In this document: piece by piece, positions 15,604-22,316 of the stretch
Layout: every line of letters begins with the position of its first letter
Position numbering within the stretch: position 1 is the first letter of the stretch
Source: Candidatus Curtissbacteria bacterium
GTDB lineage: Bacteria; Patescibacteria; Microgenomatia; Curtissbacterales; GWA2-41-24
Direction: 5' to 3'
Length of the DNA stretch: 29,968 nucleotides
Assembly: GCA_030647775.1 (NCBI GenBank)
Contig: JAUSJC010000003.1
Span: forward strand, 1-29,968
Notes under the pieces: model-generated
Databases searched by the model: none
The model's input: the letters and a program-made list of their open reading frames with translations, nothing else
Told to the model about the DNA's origin: nothing
Program-made: the position numbers and the translations under genes

Positions 15604-15963
15604 CTTTTTACCTTTAAGAGTTAATACGCTAGAAGCAAAAATTCCAGAAATTTCGGTAAGTTCTGATAACAGCCACTCGGCCTCTTTTCTGTCACCATTA
15701 CCAGTGTCCCTCAATATAGATACCCATACTTTGCTCTCATTAGATGACTTCAAGGAATGGTTAAAATAGTTTGTATAGTCTTTTCGTGAACTTGCGGATT
15801 GACCTTCTATGTAATTCCCCAAGATACTCGTACCACTTCTTAAAAGTTGGTCGCCAACTATTTTGCTGGTTTGGCTCCTTTTAAGGTTCTCCACAAATTT
15901 AACCAATCTTAGGACAAAAGTATAAAGTCGTCTTTTAAATATATCGGTCCTATTATCTTTCAT
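15592..15963 (-). CDS. Four helix bundle protein (23S rRNA IVS-encoded protein family)
   Basis: The 123-aa protein matches the S23/IVP family: FKRRLYTFVLRLVKFVENL, then SKIVGDQLLRSGTSILGNYIEG (the most conserved part), SRKDYTNYFNHSLKSSNESK and EAEWLLSELTEISGIF. The family was named from ORFs in intervening sequences of 23S rRNA but is often found elsewhere; biochemical function is not established. AT-rich repeats flank it on both sides (15543-15603 and 15964-16010), as if gene and flanks moved together, and the same low-complexity words occur in the 16S insertion of this genome. Confidence 0.9.
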   Translation of the reverse strand: MKDNRTDIFKRRLYTFVLRLVKFVENLKRSQTSKIVGDQLLRSGTSILGNYIEGQSASSRKDYTNYFNHSLKSSNESKVWVSILRDTGNGDRKEAEWLLSELTEISGIFASSVLTLKGKKKNF

Positions 15964-16010
15964 ATTTAAATTGTATATTTAATATTTAATTTTTACTATT
16001 TAATATAGTT
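15964..16010. repeat. AT-rich low-complexity repeat, 5' side of the four-helix-bundle gene
   Basis: ATTTAAATTGTATATTTAATATTTAATTTTTACTATTTAATATAG-like sequence fills the gap and supplies the last codons and stop (ILNSKN*) of the phosphoribosyltransferase upstream. Confidence 0.6.
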
Positions 16011-16633
16011 TTTACATCCTCGTCCTCAATAGGCCTAAAGTCGCGGTAAAATTGCCCAACTGCCCAAAAGTCGGCCGAGGCTCTTAAGCATATCACTTTA
16101 TCAAAATCATCTTTGATTTTACCTAGCTCTTTTGGAAACCCGCACGGCAACGCCAAAATAATTTTGTCTGTCCCAAAATCGCGCACCACCTTCGCCGCCG
16201 CTCTGGCACTTGCCCCGGTTGCCAAACCGTCGTCAACAATAATGGCAGTCTTCCCCCGAAAGTCAGCCTCCTTAAGCTCTATTCCCAAAAGATTCTCCCG
16301 CTCCTGCGCCTCTTTCCTTTTTTTATTTATCTCTTTCTTAAGAAAACTCTGGCTAACTTTTAAGTCTCGTATAAACCAATAATCTAAAAATGATTTTCCC
16401 GAAGCACTTACTGCGCCAATTGCCAACTCCGGGTTTTGCGGCGCCCCGATTTTTTTAATAACCAAAACTTTCAAAGGAATTTTTAAAGCCTTTGCAACTT
16501 CTTGCCCGACAACAACTCCCCCTCGGGCAATGGCAGCAATAATAGATTTTTTGGGAGCGAGTTTAAGTTTGCCAATCTCTGTTGCTAGAAACTTCCCGGC
16601 CTGCTCTCTGTTTTCGAATATATAATCGCCCAT
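15986..16633 (-). CDS. Phosphoribosyltransferase domain protein
   Basis: The 215-aa type I PRTase-fold protein has the PRPP motif TAIIVDDGLATGASARAAAKV (about residues 130-149). An N-terminal segment (IIAAIARGGVVVGQEVAKAL) holds the PPi loop, and a long charged helix (SFLKKEINKKRKEAQEREN) acts as hood. The layout matches standalone PRTases often annotated as predicted phosphoribosyltransferases rather than Upp or Hpt. The substrate is unknown. The C-terminal six codons come from repeat DNA, so the original end may have been replaced. It begins 3 nt after the stop of the small membrane protein gene. Confidence 0.85.
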   Translation of the reverse strand: MGDYIFENREQAGKFLATEIGKLKLAPKKSIIAAIARGGVVVGQEVAKALKIPLKVLVIKKIGAPQNPELAIGAVSASGKSFLDYWFIRDLKVSQSFLKKEINKKRKEAQERENLLGIELKEADFRGKTAIIVDDGLATGASARAAAKVVRDFGTDKIILALPCGFPKELGKIKDDFDKVICLRASADFWAVGQFYRDFRPIEDEDVKTILNSKN

Positions 16634-16636
16634 CCA

Positions 16637-16960
16637 TTACCTGATTCTTTTCTCCGCAAAATCTCCAATTACCGGCCATTTAAAAATATCCCCCAGCCAA
16701 GCTTTGTACATCGAAAATAACCATACAGCCAAGAACACTAGAAATATTATGCCGTTCAAAGAACTGCCCAGCGGCAATTTAGAAAAAACTGCCGAAATAA
16801 CTAAATAGCAAACGTAAATTAAAATTGCTTGAAGCGCATGGAAACGGATATATTTATCGTCTTTCTCCACAAAAAAGATTGCCAAAGAAGTAAATATCGA
16901 AATTAAAGGAACATAGGCTATCGCCGCTACTAAATTTCGGTTAGAATCAACTCTTGCCAT
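16637..16960 (-). CDS. Small membrane protein, DUF4870/Tic20-like
   Basis: The 107-aa protein has about three hydrophobic segments: LVAAIAYVPLISIFTSLAIFF, ILIYVCYLVISAVF and GIIFLVFLAVWLFSMYKAW. Between the first two is DDKYIRFHALQAI, the conserved polar stretch of DUF4870-type proteins. The ATG at 16960 (MARVDSNRN) is chosen because it has a clear ribosome site (GGAGA with a 6-nt gap); a longer frame begins within a repeat element. Function unknown. Confidence 0.8.
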   Translation of the reverse strand: MARVDSNRNLVAAIAYVPLISIFTSLAIFFVEKDDKYIRFHALQAILIYVCYLVISAVFSKLPLGSSLNGIIFLVFLAVWLFSMYKAWLGDIFKWPVIGDFAEKRIR

Positions 16961-16972
16961 TATTTTCTCCTT

Positions 16973-17010
16973 AGGCCCGCAGTCGAGTTTCACTCGACGA
17001 GGACCGCAAG
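16973..17010. repeat. Scaffolded hairpin element, second copy with exchanged hairpin
   Basis: The flanks TAGGCCCGCAG and CGAGGACCGCAAG match 3213-3251 in order and spacing. The 15-nt centre is TCGAGT-ttc-ACTCGA (16983-16997) instead of TTCTGC-att-GCAGAA. Confidence 0.82.
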
Positions 17011-17016
17011 CTTTGC

Positions 17017-18573
17017 TTACGCAAACAAATTAAGCTGGGACTCTGGGCTCCGGCTTTCTTCATCTAGCTCAATTTTTGTCTCCGGCCAAATTTTAACCAC
17101 TCCGAATTTTCCATCATACCCTGGCTCTATCACTATATCACCCTGTCTTACCTTACTAACAGATTCTGCTACATGCCCGCTGGAAAACCTGGCAATGTCT
17201 TGGATACTGGATCGCATCAAAACTCCAAATTCGCTTCCCAAATTGGAAACAAGCGTCATATAAACATCCTTTACTTTTTGCGTACCCACCCCAACACCAA
17301 AAGCCTCTGCCAAAATTTCGCCGAGAGGCACCAAATTTACGTACGGCGGCCGGCCATTTTCTGACTTGCACCATCTAATTCCGTCATTGGAAATTGGAAA
17401 TTGCCTGCCCGACTTGCCTTCGGCAATTCGAAGGCGGGCGGGGAAATTGGAAATTGCGCGTGAAGCGAGTTCCTTCACGCGGTGCATCACACCAACTGTC
17501 AAAGGGCGTTTGCAAACCGGGCAAATATCACCGTTCTTGGCGCTATCTTGCGGGCTTTGGCTAAAATTGCAGTTCCTGTGTCCCGTAAAATGGTATTTCC
17601 CTTCTTCCGGATAAAACTCAATTGTAAATGCGATTTTCGAGGTGACAGAAGTTACAGACGAGCCAGAAGAGCCAGAGGTTTTTTCGACATTTGGCTCCTT
17701 TGGCTCTTTTGTTACCTTCTTGTCCTCCGAAGCATTTGCGAAGGAGGGTGTTCCCTTTATAGCATCGAATATCGCCTGATATGAGATGCTAGAAGCTTCA
17801 AAAACTGTCACTTCCCTGCCCATTTTTTCCAGCGAATGCGCATCGGAAAAAGAAAGGATCGACCGGTTGTCTAAATCCTTCACCTGCCAATTCATCGCCG
17901 GATCGCTCGAAAGTCCGGTCTCGATCCCATAAATATACGGCGCCATATCGCCAAAACATTCCTCGACGCTGTCAAAACCGGAAAATGAACCAAAAATCGA
18001 AAACCATGGCGTCCACGCGTGGGCCGGAATAACCAAAGCGCGCTCGTCGCAATCCAAAGCTATCTTGGCAAGCTCGCGGGAAGGAATCCCGACAATCGGC
18101 CGGCCGTCTGACCTTAAATTTGCCCTTCTCTTTATAAGTTCTTTATTAAATTTATCGACTGACTCCAAAGACGGAAACATAAACAAGGTATGGATTCGCC
18201 TTACCTTCCCGCCTTGCGAATAAATCGAAGAGACTTCCGCCGAAGGTAAAAAATAAATGTCATTGCGAGTCGTCGAAGACGACGTGGCAATCCCTTTATT
18301 GTCATCCTGAACTTGATTCAGGATCTTAGATTGCTTCGCTTCACTCGCAATGACGGGGGAAGACTCCCTCAACTTTAGTCGATACAGACCATTCCCCGCT
18401 TCTTCCAACCCGGCTTTCAGCGCCTCAAACCAAAACGGGTGGGTAAAATCACTCGTCGCCAAAACATTAATACCCTTTAACTTGGCCCAGTTTGCCATAT
18501 TAGGAAGGATCATTTGTTGAGAAACAGCGCGGGAGTATTTACTATGGAGATGCAAATCAGCAACGAATTTCAT
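17017..18573 (-). CDS. EndoQ-type endonuclease (PHP domain) with three repeat inserts
   Basis: The 518-aa protein resembles the endonuclease Q family, which nicks DNA 5' of deaminated bases; usual length is about 400-430. The N-terminal PHP domain has DLHLHSKYS (residues 6-14), ATSDFTHP, IHTLFMF, IPAHAWTPW and SFSDAHS metal ligands. A zinc site follows (HRNC ... ICPVCKRP, about residues 332-356), with GVMHRVKELA, VPLGEILAEAFGVG and the EPGYDGKFG box. The tail SQLNLFA fits a beta-clamp binding motif. Excess length comes from in-frame inserts at 18259-18354, 17640-17755 and 17389-17456. A short coupled ORF precedes the ATG at 18573. Confidence 0.87.
   Translation of the reverse strand: MKFVADLHLHSKYSRAVSQQMILPNMANWAKLKGINVLATSDFTHPFWFEALKAGLEEAGNGLYRLKLRESSPVIASEAKQSKILNQVQDDNKGIATSSSTTRNDIYFLPSAEVSSIYSQGGKVRRIHTLFMFPSLESVDKFNKELIKRRANLRSDGRPIVGIPSRELAKIALDCDERALVIPAHAWTPWFSIFGSFSGFDSVEECFGDMAPYIYGIETGLSSDPAMNWQVKDLDNRSILSFSDAHSLEKMGREVTVFEASSISYQAIFDAIKGTPSFANASEDKKVTKEPKEPNVEKTSGSSGSSVTSVTSKIAFTIEFYPEEGKYHFTGHRNCNFSQSPQDSAKNGDICPVCKRPLTVGVMHRVKELASRAISNFPARLRIAEGKSGRQFPISNDGIRWCKSENGRPPYVNLVPLGEILAEAFGVGVGTQKVKDVYMTLVSNLGSEFGVLMRSSIQDIARFSSGHVAESVSKVRQGDIVIEPGYDGKFGVVKIWPETKIELDEESRSPESQLNLFA
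17389..17456. repeat. GC hairpin between 15-bp direct repeats in the EndoQ gene
   Basis: GGAAATTGGAAATTG at 17389-17403 and again at 17442-17456 flank a 38-nt palindrome with CTGCCCG / CGGGCGG ends and a TTGCC-ttc-GGCAA core. It is read in frame within ISNFPARLRIAEGKSGRQFP. The direct repeats look like a target duplication or recombination site, but the flanking word is itself low-complexity. Confidence 0.75.
17640..17755. repeat. Composite repeat insert in the EndoQ gene
   Basis: A run of GAGGTGACAGAAGTTACAG / AGCCAGAAGAGCCAGAG / TTTGGCTCCTTTGGCTC units is joined to a TCCGAAGC/GCGAAGGA hairpin (17721-17755, read as GTPSFANASEDKK). Together they encode a Ser/Glu/Lys-rich linker between the PHP and zinc domains. 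Confidence 0.65.
18259..18354 (-). repeat. GTCATTGCGAG palindromic element with nested palindrome in the EndoQ gene
   Basis: It has the same outer sequence as 2283-2351 but the central 15-nt hairpin is GTCGTC-gaa-GACGAC (18269-18283). A GTCATCCTGAA...TTCAGGATC palindrome is nested at 18301-18325. Its length is 96 nt (32 codons), in frame, read as VIASEAKQS...TTRND. Confidence 0.85.
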
Positions 18574-18668
18574 TAGATCAGTTTACCCCTCGAAGCTTTC
18601 TTGACCTTCCGAAGCCTTGGCGTAGGAGGTAGCGAAGTGGGGCGACAAACTTCATCGGCCGGACTCAT
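18573..18668 (-). CDS. Possible 31-aa ORF coupled to the EndoQ gene
   Basis: ATG at 18668 opens a 31-codon frame (MSPADEVCRPTSLPPTPRLR then a basic tail) whose TAA overlaps the EndoQ ATG (TAATG). Much of it is a TCCGAAGC-type repeat (18606-18645). A TTGACA box lies directly upstream (18695-18690) but would place transcription inside the ORF. It could be a leader that couples translation, or an accident of repeat DNA. Confidence 0.3.
   Translation of the reverse strand: MSPADEVCRPTSLPPTPRLRKVKKASRGKLI
18606..18645. repeat. TCCGAAGC/GGAGG and GCGAAGTGGGG repeat before the EndoQ gene
   Basis: CTTCCGAAGCC-ttgg-CGTAGGAGG is followed by TAGCGAAGTGGGGC. It resembles the element within the ligase gene at 20711-20739 (CCCCTCGAAGCC-ttgg-CGAAGTGGGG). 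Confidence 0.55.
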
Positions 18669-18691
18669 TTTGTCGCAGACTACAAAAAATG

Positions 18692-19144
18692 TCAAACAGG
18701 GTTGGGGGACGGTTCAGCGGGTTTGCGAGCTTTTTCTTCTGCTTTACGAGCTTCATATTCGACAATCGTTATGATCGCGCGCTGCAAAGCGGGAATAACG
18801 ACCAGTCCCTGACCTTCGAGGTACTCATCTGATACCGGTTCGCCCCGAACTCCGCTCCATATTGGAGTAATTTCCACTCGTCCATTAACGGCAAATATTA
18901 AATTAAAGTTATTTGAGTTAAGAGGTCTATCTGCAGAACGCCCAACGGTAAACTTGAAGTAATCAGTATCTGGACCTTCGTGACCAACTTCTGCAGAAAA
19001 GAAATCTGCCACTAGATTCAAAAACATCCTACTAACTGTGTACGGATAGTGGGCACAGTTATCTAAATTCAAAAACCTATTTAAATCTTCCAAGGCTGCC
19101 TGGGCCTCCGGAGAAATTTGGGGCGGTGTTAAAGTTTCAACCAT
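18692..19144 (-). CDS. Hypothetical protein, 150 aa
   Basis: Family not recognised. It is a soluble acidic protein. An N-terminal helical part (about residues 8-55: PEAQAALEDLNRFLNL, then YPYTVSRMFLNLVADFF) is followed by a probable beta region (FNLIFAVNGRVEITPIWSG), and a Lys/Ala/Glu-rich helix with Pro-rich end closes it (EARKAEEKARKPAEPSPNPV). The ATG at 19144 has TTGACA (19189-19184) and TAGACT (19165-19160) upstream, overlapping the 3' end of the ligase gene. Position between ligase and EndoQ hints at DNA repair but nothing in the protein shows it. Confidence 0.6.
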   Translation of the reverse strand: MVETLTPPQISPEAQAALEDLNRFLNLDNCAHYPYTVSRMFLNLVADFFSAEVGHEGPDTDYFKFTVGRSADRPLNSNNFNLIFAVNGRVEITPIWSGVRGEPVSDEYLEGQGLVVIPALQRAIITIVEYEARKAEEKARKPAEPSPNPV

Positions 19145-19159
19145 TCTAGGGACAATTCC

Positions 19160-19189
19160 AGTCTATGCCCATTTTCACGCTCTTGTCAA
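19160..19189 (-). promoter_or_regulatory. Promoter candidate for the 150-aa gene
   Basis: TTGACA, an 18-nt spacer and TAGACT end 15 nt before the ATG; the 5' UTR would be about 8 nt. It overlaps the last codons of the ligase gene. Confidence 0.4.
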
Positions 19190-20958
19190 GATTTCTTGTG
19201 CTTGTATTGTTGCTCGTATAACTTTTTAATTTCCTCCACCGTGGTTGCATCTTCTGCCCTTTTGTCGCTTTCGCGAAATTTAACCAGGCGCGGGAACCGC
19301 AGCGCAAAACCCACTCCATTTTCCTCCCCCGCCGTATGGATTGGTGATTTGGTAATCTCATCGGCAAAAATTTCCATTACAACCTTTGGTTCCACCCAAA
19401 AACCCGGTTCAATCTTTGAAATAACCCTCGCCGGTTTATGCGAAACTTTCAATTTTTTAGAAATCTCATTAACCTCTCTAAATTCCACATCTGTCAGGCC
19501 TGTACCAAGTCTTGAAATAGTTGGGAAACTATCATTTTTCTCGTCGTAAACCCCAACCAAAAGCCCGCCGACGCCAAACGCCGTCCTTTTGCCGCGTCCG
19601 GAAAATACACCCAAAAGTACGCAATCAACAGTATCTGTTAGTTCCCCGGACTGGCTCCTCTTGAATTTAATCCAGTGAAATCCCCGCCCGCCCGCTTTAT
19701 AAGGCGCGTCCAGCTTTTTAAGCATCAGGCCTTCAAGCCCTTCCGAAATTTCTTCGTTGAAAAACTTAGTAATCTCCCCAGCCGTGTGCAAAATCCTTTC
19801 TTCGGCAATCCTCACAACCGAATGGTCGGCTGAAACAATCGACTCCAAAAGTTTGCGCCTCTCCTTATATGGTTTTGCGGTAACATCCTCCCCGTTTAAA
19901 TACAAAACGTCAAAAGTAAACAGTATCAAAGGCAGCTCTTTTGCTTTTTCTTCGATGTTGTACTTCCTTCTGCGCTTTGTCGTCTCCTGAAAAGGCAAAA
20001 ATTCCTCCGTCACCGGGTTATAAGCAATCGCCTCACCCTCCAAAATGCAGCTTTTGGCCTTAATTTGGGTCTTAGCCCCCTCCACCAGATCCGGGAAGGC
20101 ATGGGTTGTATCTTCCAAATTTCTGGAAAAAAGCTTAATCTCATTGCCGTTTTTATGGACAGCCACCCGGAAGCCGTCAAACTTTGGCTCTGCCGCAAAA
20201 GTGTCGCCGAGTCTTTTGACCGCTTCTTCGGCATTGGGCATTCGCTCGGCAAGTGCCGGCCTCACGGGTTTGCCAACAACTAGCTTTACTTCCTTTAAAC
20301 CTTTCTCTCCATGCTTAAAGAACATTTCGGCAACATAACCAAGATCGCTAGTCTTGTTATACGCATCTTCCAAAATTGGCCGCAGTGTCTTGTCACCAAT
20401 TTTAGCCAAAGATAGCGCGTCCATTACTGTGTGGTCGCCAATCCCAAGCCGCAGTGTCCCAAGCGGGATATTGACTACGTGTTTTGCCGAAATTGGATCC
20501 AGAGATTTTAGAATATTGGCAAGCGTTGTAACTTTTTGCTCAACAGTCCCCTTACCGGTAAATTTAGCAATCTTGTGCAATTCATTAAATACACCTGTTA
20601 CTGATATTGCTTTAGTCTTTAGTCGTTTAGCCTTAGACAATTCTTCCGCCGCCAGCCCCATATTCCCTAGTTGTCGATACAATTTTATGACCTCATCCTT
20701 TGGACTCTTTACCCCTCGAAGCCTTGGCGAAGTGGGGCCATAAGCCATCGCAATTGCCTGTGCCACCAGAGATTCCGCCATCCCCAATTCCGTCGGCTCA
20801 AAAAACGGCGCCACTCGCCCCTGGATCAAATAGCAAATCTTGCCAATTTCCTCGGCATTTGATTCTTTGAAAAGCCGCGATAAAATATCAATGAGCTCCA
20901 ACCTCTTAGAAGTCGCCTCCAGCTTTTCAAAATATTGAGATAGGTTTGAAAATGTCAT
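19186..20958 (-). CDS. ATP-dependent DNA ligase (archaeal/LigB-like type I)
   Basis: This 590-aa ligase seals nicks using ATP, unlike the NAD-dependent LigA of most bacteria. After an N-terminal DNA-binding domain comes motif I AEPKFDGFRVAVHK with the adenylated Lys, then LFSRNLEDTTHAFPDL (motif Ia region), LEGEAIAYNP, LFTFDVLYLNGEDV, SEGLEGLMLKKLDAPYKAG (IV) and WIKFKRS (V). The C-terminal OB domain ends with ENGVGFALRFPRLVKFRESD. The ATG at 20958 (MTFSNLSQYF) is the family start and follows the preceding stop by one base (TAATATG). A 29-nt repeat (20711-20739) is inserted near AMAYG and read as PTSPRLRGVKSP. Confidence 0.94.
   Translation of the reverse strand: MTFSNLSQYFEKLEATSKRLELIDILSRLFKESNAEEIGKICYLIQGRVAPFFEPTELGMAESLVAQAIAMAYGPTSPRLRGVKSPKDEVIKLYRQLGNMGLAAEELSKAKRLKTKAISVTGVFNELHKIAKFTGKGTVEQKVTTLANILKSLDPISAKHVVNIPLGTLRLGIGDHTVMDALSLAKIGDKTLRPILEDAYNKTSDLGYVAEMFFKHGEKGLKEVKLVVGKPVRPALAERMPNAEEAVKRLGDTFAAEPKFDGFRVAVHKNGNEIKLFSRNLEDTTHAFPDLVEGAKTQIKAKSCILEGEAIAYNPVTEEFLPFQETTKRRRKYNIEEKAKELPLILFTFDVLYLNGEDVTAKPYKERRKLLESIVSADHSVVRIAEERILHTAGEITKFFNEEISEGLEGLMLKKLDAPYKAGGRGFHWIKFKRSQSGELTDTVDCVLLGVFSGRGKRTAFGVGGLLVGVYDEKNDSFPTISRLGTGLTDVEFREVNEISKKLKVSHKPARVISKIEPGFWVEPKVVMEIFADEITKSPIHTAGEENGVGFALRFPRLVKFRESDKRAEDATTVEEIKKLYEQQYKHKKS
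20711..20739. repeat. CCCCTCGAAGCC/CGAAGTGGGG repeat in the ligase gene
   Basis: CCCCTCGAAGCCTTGG and CGAAGTGGGG form an imperfect hairpin encoding GPTSPRLRG within the N-terminal domain of the ligase, between conserved AMAY and YRQLGNMG blocks. Confidence 0.65.
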
Positions 20959-20959
20959 A

Positions 20960-21430
20960 TTATCTTCTAGAAGGATGACCCTCTTGTAAAGAATGACCTT
21001 CAAAAAGCAGGCTCCTCTTCCCTTCTGCAGTATATTTATATTTTTTTAAAATCTCCGGATCAGTATTTATCTGATTTGTCTCCGTATCGTACACTCCAAT
21101 AAGCTCTGGTAATTCCCGCTTAACTTCATGAATCTGTTCATCCAAGCCTGAAAGCCTAAAAACCATTGCGGATTTAAGAATAACGCTGGGGTCACTTACA
21201 CCGAAAAATAGCCAAGCCGAGTGGCTAACAATCATTCCCTTTTCTCTCCTTAACCTAACCACATCGTCATACGGCAAGCTTTTATCAAAAAGGGCCACAG
21301 GCATTCTTAGTTTTGCTAAGAATTTTTCCGGCAAAGTTCCACCGATTATCAAATATTCTTGCGGTGTCAAAACACGATCATCAGGAATAGTAAGCAAAGC
21401 CTCGGGGTCAATTATTTTTGTATCCATCAT
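20960..21430 (-). CDS. Hypothetical protein, 156 aa
   Basis: Family not recognised. The protein is soluble: LTPQEYLIIGGTLPEKFLAK near residue 20, VRLRREKGMIVSHSAWLFFG in the middle, and a C-terminal YKYTAEGKRSLLFEGHS that resembles the end of a winged-helix or coupled antitoxin-like protein only loosely. Its ATG (21430) overlaps the TGA of a fic-gene remnant in the classic ATGA arrangement, implying that it was once translated as the partner downstream of a Fic-family gene. The ligase gene follows one base after its stop. Confidence 0.65.
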   Translation of the reverse strand: MMDTKIIDPEALLTIPDDRVLTPQEYLIIGGTLPEKFLAKLRMPVALFDKSLPYDDVVRLRREKGMIVSHSAWLFFGVSDPSVILKSAMVFRLSGLDEQIHEVKRELPELIGVYDTETNQINTDPEILKKYKYTAEGKRSLLFEGHSLQEGHPSRR

Positions 21431-21480
21431 TTTAATACGTAAACAGCTCCTTTCGTGCTGCCTTTTTTCTTAATTATCTT
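21427..21480 (-). pseudogene. Remnant of the 3' end of a fic paralogue
   Basis: Read in one frame, 21471-21427 gives KKKGSTKGAVYVLK and stop, matching the last 14 residues of the intact Fic protein (RKKGSTKGAVYILK) at 12 positions; three more codons (KII against GLI) extend it to about 21480. Most shared residues use different codons (for example GGC/GGG, AGC/TCG, TAC/TAT), so it derives from a diverged relative. Its TGA overlaps the ATG of the 156-aa gene, and its upstream end supplies, in another frame, the last codons and stop of the 271-aa gene. Confidence 0.85.
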
Positions 21481-22267
21481 TTAAATTTATATCTCCTATT
21501 TCCAACTCCTCCAACTCGGTTGGGGTAAGTCCAAATTCATCTTCTGGTGTTTCAGTTTCTCCAGCTAACACCTTATCCAGAAATGCATCAGGGTTTTTGG
21601 GATAGCCCATTGCCGCATGGGCAATCACACCGGGGTTGGTGTCCGGGTATTTTACAGTTAGTCTTTCAACTTCTAAGTTGAAGTTGTCGATAAAGGCATC
21701 GGGGTTTTTCGGGTTATGCATTGCCGCATGGGTAATCACACCGGGGTTGGTGTCCGGGTATTTCTTAAAAAGGCCAAGCATCTTGTTAGGATTAAGGTGG
21801 TAAGAAAGCCTAGCAACATCAAGTGCCGTATTCGGGTTAATTCCCATTTTCTCCGATAACCTTAGACTGCGGAAAAAATCAAAAGCATAAGCACTAATTA
21901 CATCTTTTAAATAATCCGGCTCTTCTAGTTTATTAACTTTCTCCCTCGTTCCCCTCAAGGTCCTAAATTCCTGTACGACTGTGGTTGCAAGACCGGAACT
22001 GAAAGTTTCTTCCAATGCCTCCGGTTCAGTTCCCAAAAGGTAGGAAGAAAGCATGGCGCGTTTTTGGTCTATCCAGTCGGCGTGCTCACTGCGAAGACTG
22101 GAAAGAATTTGCTCGCTTGTATCTAAAATAGCATCTAATTTCTTGCCCCTAGATCCACCTAAACTTATGTCACTCTCGTGAGCAACATCCTTAATAGACC
22201 TGCGCGCCCTAACCGCCTCGCCAAGTTTTTTAAAACCATATTGCGCTGGTGCTTCTGTCTCTATCAT
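21470..22267 (-). CDS. Hypothetical repeat protein, about 265 aa
   Basis: No family is recognised in the N-terminal two thirds, which is helical and charged. From about residue 170 come two near-identical 37-residue units, KYPDTNPGVITHAAMHNPKN... and KYPDTNPGVIAHAAMGYPKN..., preceded by a degenerate third (KMGINPNTALDVARLSYHLN). They are probably alpha-helical repeats, conserved also at DNA level (21585-21653 and 21696-21763). The ATG at 22267 (MIETEAPAQ) lies 8 nt from TGgTAAAAT and is preferred to the GTG at 22285. The gene sits between intact fic and a fic remnant whose bases provide its stop, so it looks inserted. Confidence 0.65.
   Translation of the reverse strand: MIETEAPAQYGFKKLGEAVRARRSIKDVAHESDISLGGSRGKKLDAILDTSEQILSSLRSEHADWIDQKRAMLSSYLLGTEPEALEETFSSGLATTVVQEFRTLRGTREKVNKLEEPDYLKDVISAYAFDFFRSLRLSEKMGINPNTALDVARLSYHLNPNKMLGLFKKYPDTNPGVITHAAMHNPKNPDAFIDNFNLEVERLTVKYPDTNPGVIAHAAMGYPKNPDAFLDKVLAGETETPEDEFGLTPTELEELEIGDINLKDN
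21585..21763. repeat. Two 69-bp direct repeats within the 271-aa gene
   Basis: Units at about 21585-21653 and 21696-21763 share long identical runs such as CACACCGGGGTTGGTGTCC, with a 111-bp (37-codon) period. The near-identity implies recent duplication or conversion. Confidence 0.85.
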
Positions 22268-22275
22268 GGCGTCAG

Positions 22276-22284
22276 ATTTTACCA
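22276..22284 (-). promoter_or_regulatory. Extended -10 promoter of the 271-aa gene
   Basis: TGgTAAAAT lies 8 nt before the ATG at 22267, the same form as before glmS and the GT4 gene. Transcription would start within 1-2 nt of the start codon. Confidence 0.45.
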
Positions 22285-22316
22285 CAAATCACCAACAAGC
22301 CCTTCTGTTATCTTTG

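Noticed and set aside
21585..21763. CRISPR-like direct repeats
   Set aside because: There are only two long units with 111-bp period, coding for a repeated protein segment; no short spacers or cas genes. No CRISPR array was seen anywhere in the window.
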